This document shows positions 23,916-34,609 of a DNA stretch of 64,000 nucleotides, in pieces. Below the pieces are notes generated by a model. The model was not told where the DNA came from. It saw only the letters and a program-made list of their open reading frames with translations, and ran no database searches. The stretch's first letter is position 1; each line of letters opens with the position of its first letter. A program made the position numbers and the translations under genes. Source of the DNA: Aureobasidium sp. EXF-3400 (Eukaryota; Ascomycota; Dothideomycetes; Dothideales; Saccotheciaceae); assembly GCA_024195585.1 (NCBI GenBank), contig SWBL01000098.1:1-64000 (forward strand), read 5' to 3'.

Positions 23916-25254
23916 ATGAATTGTCTCCGCCAGACCCATCGTCGACTCATACAAAACACCAAAGCACTCACGCTACTGCCGACCATAGGAGCTTCCTTGG
24001 CCGCAACCCCTGCTCTTTCACATACACATCTCACGTCTAGAACATCCATCGCACATGGCTCTAGCTCCTCGACACGATGGAAGTCACGCCAGACAAAGGA
24101 TCACTTTGCCCGCGAAGCAAAAGTCGCCGGTCTAAAGTCTCGCGCCGCTTACAAGCTACTTGAGCTCGACTCGAAACATCACATCTTCCGCAAGGGCGCT
24201 ACTGTCGTGGACTTGGGCTATGCGCCTGGTAGTTGGAGTCAGGTTGCTGTCAGCAGAACGAGTCCTGGCGGCAGAGTCTTGGGCATTGACATTATCCCTG
24301 CGCAACCGCCGCGAGGAGCTTCAAGCATCCAGGGCAACTTCCTCAGTGCTGAGGTGCAGGCTGAAGTAAGGCGATATGTGCGAGATCCAGCATTGGGCCG
24401 AGCGAGAACAAGAGTGGCAATGTCAAAACGCGATCCAGGCGAGGCTGAGGAAGAAGACGGTGCAACCGAAGAGGACGTCGAAAGCGAAGGACGTGGCGTG
24501 CTAAGCATGGCTCAAGAGACAAAGACGAAAGAGGACGACGAAAATCAACAACAAGCAGACGCAGAGGCTGCAAAGGAGGAAGAAGAACAGCTCAGCGTGC
24601 GGAAAAAGGACTTCCGCGACGGCAGGGTTGTCGATATTGTGCTAAGTGACATGTCAGCACCCTGGGAGCAGACGACCGGCCACTGGATCAGGAGCGTTAG
24701 TAACCCGTATTTCAGGATGATGAACACGAGCGGTACCGCCTTTCGCGATCACGCCGGCAGCATGGTAAGTCTTTCACTCTACTCTTTTCCTTTCCTTTCT
24801 CTTCTTAATCTTTTCCTCATCTTGCTTCGTTCGCATCCTATAAAAGTGTACACTGGCTGAAGCAATGGCCTTTTCTTTCTCGACGGTAGGATCTCTGCAA
24901 TGCTGCCTTGACTTTTTGCTACGACACCCTCCGCACCGGCGGACATTTCATGTGCAAATTCTACCAAGGGGCTGAAGACAAGGCCTTTGAGAATCGACTC
25001 AAGAAGCTCTTCGACAAGGTTCAGAAAGAGAAGCCTGAGTCTTCGAGAAAGGTAAGTTTTGTTTTTGTGTGAAACTCGCTTGGGTCATCCCTGTGAGATG
25101 GTGTAAAGTATTTGAGGCTGACATATGGGTTTGCTTTTGGTGTGTATAGGAGAGTAAAGAGGCTTATTTTGTTGCCTTGAGGAGGAAGCCTGATGTACCC
25201 AGGGAAGCGGTGTTTCCTGATGAGGTTGGAGAGGAGAATGAGTTTCCGGAGTAG
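23916..25254 (+). CDS. mrm2: Mitochondrial FtsJ-type rRNA 2'-O-methyltransferase (Mrm2-like)
   Basis: SAM-dependent ribose 2'-O-methyltransferase, 371 aa, predicted to modify mitochondrial large-subunit rRNA. Exons are 23916-24764, 24890-25051 and 25150-25254; introns 24765-24889 and 25052-25149 have GTAAGT donors. The N-terminus MNCLRQTHRRLIQNTKAL is a mitochondrial-type presequence. FtsJ features: SRAAYKLLELDSKH with the catalytic Lys; SAM motif VVDLGYAPGSWSQVA; catalytic Asp in DIVLSDMSAPWEQTTG; Lys in HFMCKFYQG; Glu in SKEAYFVALRRKP. The K-D-K-E tetrad is complete. An acidic, low-complexity insertion of about 70 residues (roughly 160-230) separates the SAM half from the catalytic Asp; bacterial RrmJ lacks it. 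Confidence 0.92.
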
Positions 25255-25528
25255 AGACTGAAATATAACATCTCTAACTCTCTTGATCCCGGTCCCTTCG
25301 ATCGTCTACTTTTGTTGTCATATGGTGATGTTAGTGTCAATTGCCACTCTCTCAACGCATTGTTGAAACTAGGCATGATCGACCTCTTCTTTCGCAGTGA
25401 CATGTGGTGGTTACTGTAGGAATGCTGTGCTTTTTGATTTGCGTTTTCATGTACTCGTATCTCTATCAATCCCTCGATCACTGGCCAAATGTCGCCGTCC
25501 TCCACTTTGGCCTCAGCACAAGCCCACT

Positions 25529-27813
25529 CTACTGGAGCTCGAGATCGCCAAACTTTTTGGCAAACATGCCCAGTGCCTTGATGGGGAAGATGAATTTGTA
25601 GTTGGGGTAGGAGATCATGCTGTCATGTGTGTCAGTGTTACTCTTTTCAAAGGATGAGGATATGCAGCAAAGAATGCTCGAGACTTACCAGCTCTTGTTG
25701 AAGACACCTTCAATGCCTTCTTGCAGCCACTCGCCATTAGGCTGTTGCCTTGACATGATAAGTCTAACTGCCTTCTCAATAGGCACTCTATCAGGATATC
25801 CGGCTTCAATCAATGCAATCACCACCCAAGCTGTTTGCACAACTTGACTGCTCTTGTGATTGCAGTATTCGCCAGTCTCACAACTACGGTAGGTTTCTCC
25901 CCAACCACCATCTTTCATTTGCTTGTCAATGAAGAATTGACAGCCCTTTCTCACGCGAGCGGAGTTGGTATGGTTTTCTCCTGCTGTATTTAAAGCTTCG
26001 AGGGCAAACATGCCTGCGTAGGTGAAACAGATTGCCCAGCTGCCATACCATGATCCATCTGGTCTTTGAGCTTTGCGGATATAGTCGTAAGCCCCCTTTT
26101 TGAACACTGCGATTTCTCTGCTGCGGTAACCTGGGTAGAGTTTAGAGAATAAAGTCAATGCTGTTACAACAGCAGTGGTGCATTCAGGGTAATCGTATTC
26201 GACCATGATGCGGCCAAAGACTTCTGCTGCGTTTAGCCATTCGAGGTATTCGGAGCCGCGTTGGGGTTCGTAGGAGGAGCAGCCGCCGGAGTGTTTGTTT
26301 TGCATGGTGAGCAGTACATCGATAGCTTCTTTGATGCGTTCGTCTGAGATTAATTGAGGGTAGCTGGGGAGGAATTGCAGCATCAGGACTGATTTGAGGC
26401 CTTCGGATGTGCAGTCTGAGACCGTGTAGCCTTGGCCTTTTGTGCTGAAGCCCCAGGCGCCTTTTCGCTGTTGACGGTAAGTGGCAGCTTGATCGACGCA
26501 TTCTTCGCGGATTTGGGCGATGTCGAGGTACTCTAGAGCTTTTTCGAGCATGGGTCTCCATTTTGGATCTTCGGCTTTGTCGCATTCGAGGACGGCTTGG
26601 ATGAGGAAGGAAGTATCCCAGTTTTGTACTCCGTTTGTGCCGTTGACTAGCATACCTTCGTCCTTGACCCATAGGAATTCTTCCATGCGCTCGCGGTGTC
26701 GGCGGACAGAATAGCTGTCGGGGCCATCGACGATGTAGCAGCAGAGCATGTTCATGGGTGCATTGACAGGAGCCAGATCGGCATAATCGGAGTTTTCGTC
26801 TTCGCGCTTGACCAAGAACCAGACCCAGTCTTCTGCGCGCTTGATGAGTGATTGCGATCGCAAGAATGGATTCCAGATGTTGACCAAGAGCCAATTGACA
26901 AGATTCAACACCCAAGTCTTGGGATGGTAATTGTCGACTCGTGAGATGGAGTTGCGGTGAGAAGCAAAGTCGATGGTATCGTAAGACTGGACAAAAAGCT
27001 CCTCCCTGAGTTGCTTGACCAGTTTATCGGCGGGAAAAGACCACTTGCGAGACCAGATGAAGGACATGGGCAGGAAAACCATACGCATGTGGATCCACCA
27101 TCTCCAAGGTGCAATAGGCACCCAGTCAGGAATCAGCCACAGCTCCGGAGGCACAGGGTTGACGAGCTCCCAAGGTGTGACACCCAGAACACTCAGCCAG
27201 AACTTTGCCCAGTGGGGTCCATTGACAGCACCTCCAAGCTTATGCAGCAGACCACGAGCCTTAATCAAGCGAGGGTCCTCAGCATCAGCACCCAGCAATC
27301 TCAAAACAACATAATTCATAGCTGTTCCAAAGACCGTGCTCTCTCCCTCAATGTGTAGACCCCATCCTCCATCTTGCGGGTGTTGACGCGCGTATAGATA
27401 ATTCTTGATTTCGATCTTGTAGGCTTCGGGGATTGGCGTCTTGGTGACATACCAGGTGATGACGATACCGGGGATCAAGAACATGGGACCGCCGTACTCG
27501 CAGCCCCAATTGCCGGGAGGAAGTTGCAGCTTGGAAAAGAATTCGAGACCATTTTCGGCGGATTGGAGGGGTGTTTTTGGGTGAGGAAGATTGGGTTGTT
27601 CCTGTCAAGTGTCAGAGACTGTCCAGTTGGATGGTGTCGGACGTGACAGGTACACACAGTGGGAAGACCAAGAAAGTACTTGTCTGCTGTGGTTTGAGGC
27701 CACTCCTTTGCTTGTTCTTCGCTCAGGTAATGCCATGTTTGCTCTCCATCAACATCTCGAAGTCTCCACCTTGTCGCGTCCGTCTTTTGGTCGCTAAATT
27801 GACTCGTAACCAT
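25529..27813 (-). CDS. erg7: Lanosterol synthase (oxidosqualene cyclase)
   Basis: Oxidosqualene:lanosterol cyclase, 719 aa, which folds 2,3-oxidosqualene into lanosterol in ergosterol synthesis, on ER or lipid-droplet membranes. Minus-strand exons are 27813-27658, 27601-25689 and 25619-25529; introns are 27657-27602 and 25688-25620. The last intron splits a Cys codon, giving VFNKSCMISYPNYKF. QW-type repeats are visible (QDGGWGLHIEG, PDGSWYGSWAICFTYAG, KDGGWGETYRSC, PNGEW). The catalytic acid lies in VSDCTSEGLKS (Asp about 448); the usual text of this motif is DCTAE, so Ser replaces Ala here. Length is slightly shorter than yeast Erg7 (731 aa). A protostadienol-type cyclase cannot be formally excluded from sequence alone. 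Confidence 0.94.
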
Positions 27814-28189
27814 CTTTACGTGTGAATTCAACCTTGTCAGGTCGAGTCGAAAGAGAACTCGCAAGTCAAGTCAGCATGGCAGCAATCTCCCACCCAAAAA
27901 ACACCCTCGTACGATTGACACGCGCCAAGACCTTCTTGCATGTGAAATCTGTGGAGTAGCTTTATTACCCCTGACCCTGATCATCACCATATAGCCGCAT
28001 GTCAGATCTTGATTGAAGACAGCAGCATATGGAAACAAAGATCATCAGATTGGTGTCACATTTCATTACAAGAGTCAAAGAGTTGAAAATTGCATTTCTT
28101 CATAATAAATGATCTGATTACATTAGAGAGTGTTCTGACACCTCCACCAGCCCCAGCACATCATATCCAATATCTTGAGAACAAATCCT
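27814..28189. other. Intergenic region erg7 promoter / BYS1 3' end
   Basis: About 375 bp between the erg7 start and the end of the BYS1-domain gene, both on the minus strand. I see no additional gene. Confidence 0.5.
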
Positions 28190-28624
28190 CTAGCACAAAG
28201 TAAGAGTAAAGTCGTTAGAGTTGGAGCAAGCCTTTGTGCTTCCATCGACAGTAGTGACAGCAGCACAGTTAGGCTGATTTCCAGTAAGCTTCACACTCTG
28301 GCCATTGAAGGGATTTCCATCAACATTGTTCAGCGAGTAGTAAACCACTCCTGCGCTGTCAGAGGCTCCCCAGATGAGTTTGGCAGTGTTGGGAGAGTAG
28401 TAGTTGCTGTCCTTGGTGAGGCCGTAGCTGTTTCCTTGGCCTTGAAGCTTCTCGCTGTAGTAGCCTCCCTTTGCGGCGAGCTTTTGCTGGGTGGAGGTTT
28501 GGTCTTGACGGGTGATTGTGAGGAAGACGTCTTGAGGGCAGTTGTTCTTGATGGCGGCTTGGCCGGCGAGGGCGGAGGAGGCGAGAGCAAGGATGCTGGC
28601 GGCGGTGAAGGTGGTGAAATGCAT
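28190..28624 (-). CDS. BYS1-domain secreted protein
   Basis: Single-exon 144-aa secreted protein. The N-terminus MHFTTFTAASILALASSALA is a signal peptide with a cleavage site after ALA. The mature part begins GQAAIKNNCPQDVFLTITRQ and contains GGYYSEKLQG, KLIWGASDSAGVVYYSLNNV and FNGQSVKLTG, ending in Cys. This is the pattern of the BYS1 family (named after the Blastomyces yeast-phase-specific protein), a small beta-rich fold distantly like thaumatins. Several Cys (KNNC, PNCAAV, KACSN, TLC) could form disulfides. The molecular role is unknown; relatives are often abundant extracellular or phase-regulated proteins. Confidence 0.93.
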   Translation of the reverse strand: MHFTTFTAASILALASSALAGQAAIKNNCPQDVFLTITRQDQTSTQQKLAAKGGYYSEKLQGQGNSYGLTKDSNYYSPNTAKLIWGASDSAGVVYYSLNNVDGNPFNGQSVKLTGNQPNCAAVTTVDGSTKACSNSNDFTLTLC

Positions 28625-31600
28625 GATTGTGGTGTTGAGTTTGAATAAGTGGGTGGTTGTGGTTTTGGTTTGATTGGTGGTCTTTGTAGATGAGAAGAGA
28701 GGATTGGTTTGCTTTGATGATTCTTGTCTTCTGGCAGGACTGGAATGGCCTTCTTATACCTTTTCGACTTGGCTCTTTGCTCCTGCTGTATTCGATCATC
28801 TTGACTCCTCATTCTAATATGCCCTTTGCTATTCTTGGACCTCGTTCTTCGCGAAGCAGGCACTTACTTTTGTCGATCGTCAGGCGTTTTTTGCATGGCG
28901 AGCGTGAACGTCTGACTTGAGGATACGAGATCATCAGCGTATGGTGGAGCAGCCGCAACTCTCCACAGAGACGATCATTCCCACTTATTTCCATACCTAC
29001 AGCAGCATACTATACGAAGTCTTTTGTCTTACCTGCGCAGGTGGAGGCTGGCGGAGGTCGAGAGCAATCCTTCTCATACAAACACTGCCTCAATCTGCCT
29101 CTAAGCGGGATGTAGTATTGCACTTAGTCCTGTGATCAGCACGAGTAGCTCATAGTGAGCCTGCTCTACTCCTCATCATACATGACAAGTCAGCAGACCA
29201 GTGAGTTAGTCCTTGAATCTCGTTGCAAGTGGTCCTGTATGATGCAACCTAAGAGCCTCTTCGTCAACCTTGGCAGGGACTTGACGTGCCAAGCTTCTCG
29301 TATGTCCCAAAAATAGCTTACTCCACAGACGGCCCGCTCGAGCTTCTTTCCTGGAGTTGCATCATTCCAGACGATCTGATAAATGAAGAGCAGTCAGGTG
29401 CGCTTCACGAGACCACTATATCCATAAAGCTCCAGTCAGAGGCAAGCACTGTAGATTGACGTTGCAGTTTCCAATGCCCGAGGTATCCGTTTACGAGCAT
29501 GAATTCGTATTGTTGAAGATCTCAGGGCATCAAGGACATTGAAGCGTCCATCTCTGCTTCGTCATACCTATCTTCTTGCTGGATGAGCACTTACTAATGG
29601 GATCGAGAAAGGCGCAGTCAGACAGCTCGCGTAGCTAAGACTGACTGTTTTGCCCTAGGCTGATTGTCTGTCTCCAAGATCCGTGATCAGAGCACCGCTA
29701 AAAAGCGGTCAAGGAATGCAATCGACGCAAGTACATCCTGTGCAACCCTGCCTCTCGAATGTTGTCTTGTTCGTGCCCTGACATTCTCGTATGAAAAGCA
29801 AGACACAAAAACTACTGCTGATGAAGCAATACCATATCTCTACTGGTCGCAACTTGATCTCGCCCGCTAAGCGCATGATTGTTGCCCTGTAATTTTTCAA
29901 AGTCAGGAAACGTACATCGATGACTTGGAAATACGAGCTGTGAGAAACCAGACATGAGTGATAGATCATATGATGCTGGCACCCGTAGATGAGTATGGCA
30001 TGTGTAACCCAATCTCGGTATCTTCTCCTCGTGGTCTCTTCGGATTATAAAGTCGTTCGTCTGTAATAAGAAAGCAGGCAATCATCTAGTCAGCAGCTTT
30101 GGGCGTAAGATTTGAGAGTCGCTCAGATTCAAGCTGTGTTCAACATGGCGAAACGTTGCCTTTCATGAGTTGTTCGGGGGAGTCGGTAAAGATAGTAGAA
30201 CACTGACCGGAAAGCAGGACCGACCAGCCGCTCAGACCCTCACAAAGATATCACGAGAGATGACTGGAGTTGACCGCCGAGTGAGTGATTGGTCGATACA
30301 GTGATTGATAAAGCCGTGAGCACCTTAAGACATTTTGACAGACATGCTTATCATATACCAATGCATGACCCGTGTTTGCGAGGCAGTATATTGAACGCAG
30401 CTGTACTTCTAGGCCGCACAGATGATCAACACATCGGAAGGTATCAGTGAAGAACGCAAGGTCCCGTAAGTTCGATATGCAGTGCGTAGTGGAAGCCTGC
30501 AGAACCGTAGTACAAGTAGGGCAGTGCCTCTTGCATCTGTAAACACTCACCCCGGGATACCAGAATTGGAGAATGATGATCAATCAACCCATCACCAAGC
30601 CAACTCGCACATCCTCGTGATTTCGAGGAAGTAGCCGCAGTACAGGAGGAGTGTATTTGTTTGTTTGTTGCTCACCAAAGCATCGATCTACAACCACAAC
30701 TGTTTCTCGTCAGATAGACGGTTATGCCATTCCATTGATCCCCGAAAGTGGCATTGGAGAGAGAGATGGAGAGATCAAATGTGTTTGTAGCACGCTGCAA
30801 CGGGTAGTGGCTTCCGATATAGTTGCATGCATGCAGCATGAGGGGAAAGGTACAAACCCCGATTTGCCCGCACCGCCACTTGGTGGTACGCGGCGTGCCC
30901 GAATGGACGATGGGAGATCTGGGGTTACCGAGGAGTGGGCGTAAGCCACCATCACAAACTGCCATGGCTTGGGTAAACCTAGGTTGGCAGGGGAAAGAAA
31001 GACGCCAAACAAAGAAACGGACAAGAGGAACCAATGGCTTTGGCGACGACAGCGGTGGGGTGATGGTGTCGATACAAAGAACTGGGATACCTTGGTTCCA
31101 GCTTGTCAGCAACATACTCAAAGAGTTGCGGAGAGACCTGGGGAATGACGGGTTCTGGAAGGCTCTCGTCAGCTGCAACAATGTAGATCTCTGTGTGTGT
31201 GCGGACCAGTGACGGTCCAGAACGGGGTAGATGATCAAATTTCCGGCTGAATGCGGTGCGCCTCGACCGGGGAGAGGGTTGCCAACCTGCATGTCAGAGG
31301 CGCAATTGCGGCGTATGCATGCCCATTTGTCGGTAAGCTGTTCCAGCAACAGACAAGCAACAATCAACAGCTAGAGCAAGAAGAAGGGTACTCGAGGTAC
31401 GTACAAAAAGGTGATTTGCGTCCACCCTTTGTCGAACTACGGCTCCCCATCCAATTCTCCCAGCTTGTTCATAACCAAAAGGCTTCATTCCAACTCACTC
31501 TCGTTCTGCCCTTTGAAAAGGTCTTCACAGCGCTTCGAATTGCCTACCCCAGAAAGCAACCCGCATTCATCACCCCGGGCCCACACGGCAAAACAAGGAA

Positions 31601-31916
31601 AAGACGCCATCTTTTTGCGCCACAAACGACCAGAACACACCATTTTCGTTCAAAAGTCCGGGGCAACCTATCCTTCTTGGGTTTCCTTTCATCTCCCGAC
31701 TTTCGCTCAATCTCCAATCAACACAAGAATACCGAGTGCTTCCTCTATCTCGACAGAAAGACACTATCGTTAAGACGCCTATTCGCGAAACTATACTTTT
31801 GACGATACCTTTGCAAAGTCTCTTCGACGGAACTTCTTCCACACTTTGCGATACTGCGACTCGCCTTTGCTACTTTCCTCGCACACACACGACAGAAGAA
31901 CAACTCTCTCGCCATA
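28625..31916. other. 3.3-kb region without recognised gene
   Basis: I searched both strands and found only frames without domains, signal peptides or splice support. The longest are a minus frame at 30672-31367 and a plus frame at 31251-31802. The last 350 bp is C/T- and CA-rich and serves as promoter/leader for the small gene at 31917. No tRNA-like B box or large repeat was noticed. Confidence 0.45.
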
Positions 31917-32299
31917 ATGTTTCCCGCCGATTGTCTCCCCTCACACTACGTCGAAGCCCGCACACAACAAGACCTAGCGCATCAAAAAGCCATTGCTGCC
32001 GAGAAGAAACATACACACCTGCTTGCTCAACCCACACCGCAACGACCAACAGTAACGCGCGCTCTATCATCTGCACTGTTTAGTTTCTTCCCTTCTGCTG
32101 GGTCATCGACATCTACATCTCCTTCTGCTACTCCCCTGCCTTCGCCAGGTTTGCAGCAGTCTTCTAAGATGGGTTGGTTTGCTCCTTTGCCCAAGGCTTC
32201 GGAGTCGGATATTGCTGTAAGTTTTGTTTTCTGCTCTTGAGTGTTTGGATGCATTTGCTGACTTTGAGTGTATAGTGTCTTCCTCCTGCTTGGTCTTAG
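31917..32299 (+). CDS. Small protein, function unknown
   Basis: Predicted 107-aa protein in two exons (about 31917-32216 and 32276-32299; intron GTAAGT...TAG, about 59 bp). Splicing replaces an intron-encoded tail with ACLPPAWS and a stop. Residues 8-36 are polar and probably helical (SHYVEARTQQDLAHQKAIAA). The middle is Ser/Thr/Pro-rich, and it ends with SKMGWFAPLPKASESDIACL. The ATG follows a CACACACGACAGAAGAAC-type leader that looks like a real fungal 5' UTR. I do not recognise a family. The spliced short last exon is a prediction only. Confidence 0.55.
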
Positions 32300-32461
32300 A
32301 TGCATCATCTTGCAATTATGAACAGGGGATGCTGCAAATGACGTTTGCAAATGATTCCTTTATGAAACCTTTCCTTATACGATGACAAAGACGTTGCGAA
32401 ACGTATCTTCGTCGACGACTCTCCCTCAAAAATCATAATGTGGATCAATGGCTGGGTTGGG

Positions 32462-32497
32462 GTATGGAAAAATGGGTATGGAAAAATGGGTATGGAA
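32462..32497. repeat. 14-bp tandem repeat, about 2.6 copies
   Basis: The unit GTATGGAAAAATGG starts at 32462, 32476 and 32490 (the last copy partial). It lies in the 3' flank between the small gene and the end of the cysteine synthase gene. Confidence 0.85.
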
Positions 32498-32750
32498 CGG
32501 ATGGGCTTTTGGGAAAATGTGTTAACAATAATGATGAAATGCAAATGCACTTACTACTTTTACAATGTTCTTATGACAAAGTGTAAGACTTGAGGTGTTG
32601 CACGACAGATGTTGCTGGCATTGACCGGTGAGATGTGTGACACCATTGCAACATGAAGATGAGCGAACGGTGTAAGAATGCCATGCCATGCAATATATGT
32701 ACAGTTTTAGATATCATGATACCAAATCGATGCCAGGTAGGTCGGTCCAC

Positions 32751-33953
32751 CTATGGTAGGACAATGTACTTGTGCAATCTGGAAGGAATAGCGTCGACGA
32801 GCTTCTTGCTCTCGAGCCACTTTCTAGAGAATAGGCGGTCGGCATAGCGGTATGCGCCATCGCAGAGGATGGTTACAACGGTGTGTCCGGGACCCAACTC
32901 TTGTGCTACATTTCTGGCAGCTGCAACGTTGAGAGCGGAAGAAGCGCCGAGGTAAAGACCTTCCTCGTCCAGGCAGCGGTAGACCATCTCGATACTTTGT
33001 TCGTCGGGAACGTTAAGCGAACCATCCAGGAGATCAATGTCAGGCTTGAGGTTGTCGGTCACACGGCCTTGACCGATACCTTCTGTGATTGAGCTTCCCT
33101 TGCGCTCAGTGAGGACGCCGCCGGATTGAATGTAGCTGTGCAAGACACTGCCTGGCGGGTCGGCAAGGAAGCACTTGACGCGACCGTCGCTGACGGTCTT
33201 GAGGTAGCGAGTAATACCGGCAATGGTTCCGGCAGTACCAGAGGCGCAGGTGAAGGCGTCAATCTTGCCAGCAGTCTGGTTCCAGATCTCAGGACCGGTA
33301 GTCTCGATGTGGGCACGACGGTTGGCAGTGTTGTCGAACTGGTTGGTCCAGACAGCATTGTCCAGACGCTCTGCATGGCGCTTGGCCTGCCAGTTGTAGT
33401 TATCGGGGTTCTCGAAGGCGACAGCAGGGACAGGGTAGACTTCTGCACCGAGCAGACGCAGCAGATCGATCTTGCCTTGTGATTGAGTGTTGGGCATGTA
33501 GATGACAAGCTTGTAGCCCTTGCTGCGGCAGACGTGGGCGAGACCAATACCAGTGTTTCCAGCAGTACCCTCGACGACGGTACCACCAGGCTTGATCAGA
33601 CCACGCTCTTCAGCATCCTTGACAACGTACAAAGCAGCGCGATCCTTGACACTGCCGCCGGGGTTCTGAAACTCGGCCTTGCCCAAAACATTGCAACCCG
33701 TCTCTTCTGAAAGCTTCTTCATGCGAATGAGTGGTGTCTTTCCAATGGCTGATCATGGCGAGGCTACTAGTCAGTCAACCGCGAGACAACGAGTAAGAGT
33801 CGAGTGTTGGGTACCATCAATGAAGCCATCGTGAGCGATGCGCTGTGCCTTCGAGATCTCGATTCCGTGGAGTTGCGGAGCCTCCATCTGGGCGACCGTC
33901 TCGGCCGGGCGCAAGGTTGTGGCAGCAAAGCGACGGACTGCTGTGCGAAACAT
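32751..33953 (-). CDS. Mitochondrial cysteine synthase (O-acetylserine sulfhydrylase type 2)
   Basis: PLP-dependent beta-substitution enzyme, 378 aa, predicted to make cysteine from O-acetylserine and sulfide. Exons are 33953-33815 and 33748-32751 (intron 33814-33749, GTACCC...CAG), rebuilding [16 protein letters not shown]. The N-terminus [18 protein letters not shown] is a mitochondrial presequence. The PLP lysine is in [13 protein letters not shown] (about Lys81). The substrate loop is [13 protein letters not shown]. The Gly-rich phosphate site is [11 protein letters not shown] and the cofactor Ser region is [11 protein letters not shown]. The pattern matches the fungal cysteine synthase 2 / Mcy1 group rather than cystathionine beta-synthase. 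An in-frame upstream ATG at 34001 would give a longer leader, but the shorter start makes the better presequence. Confidence 0.93.
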
Positions 33954-34609
33954 GATTGCTATGGGATGTGTTGGTAGGAGGCAAGAATGAACAATTGCCA
34001 TCGTCACGCAATTACCATGTCAGCCGTGCCTCCGCATATCGGAGATGATCGAGATGAGATAAGATTAGATAGGTGGTCCAAGATTGTGGGCTGAGATTTC
34101 TCCTTGACCGACCGCGAACTGCTGAGCGAAAAACAACCAAAAATATAGCTTATCAAAACAAAGTCCACATATCATTCACGATCGAGGCATAGGTCGTCTT
34201 GACTAGCCGCGTCTCCCTATCTCAAACAACGCATATCTTCTCTTAGATCACAAAAGCCGTCGTTCTTTCCCCAGGATATCTACTGTCCATAATTGCTTGT
34301 CCTCTCATTTCTGCTCGATGCGGATATTCTTCACGTGTAGGTTTTATGCTTTTGTAGGTAAGCCACGATGGATGTTTGTTGATAGGTTATTTAGTTAGAA
34401 GGTGGATCAAGGTTACTTATCTCTTGGTGCTGCTCAAGGACTCTGGGAGACTGCATTGTGTCTCGTGACACATTGAGAGAAGTCTCAAGGATTTCTTGCA
34501 TCTTGTTCTCTAGAGAAGAGGACATCAGTCTATTTCTGGAAGTAGTGCTAGTGTCTTGATCGGTCTCTGCATCTCTACAACCGATCCACCGAACATCGCT
34601 CTTACCGAG
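33954..34609. promoter_or_regulatory. Divergent promoter: cysteine synthase / METTL25-like protein
   Basis: A 656-bp stretch between two head-to-head genes. It shows AT-rich patches (AAAATATAGCTTATCAAAAC near 34140) but no coding sequence. Confidence 0.5.

Noticed and set aside
26184..26915. 243-codon minus-strand frame inside erg7
   Set aside because: Same strand but shifted frame; composed of Arg/His/Pro-rich nonsense typical of frame shadows. The erg7 frame explains the sequence.
30672..31367. 231-codon minus-strand open frame
   Set aside because: No domain, odd composition with many Cys, Trp and Pro, and no credible promoter or splice pattern; it starts from a non-ATG codon context in my reading.
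31251..31802. 183-codon plus-strand open frame
   Set aside because: It overlaps the pyrimidine- and CA-rich leader of the small gene at 31917 and lacks any recognisable feature, so it is probably untranslated leader.
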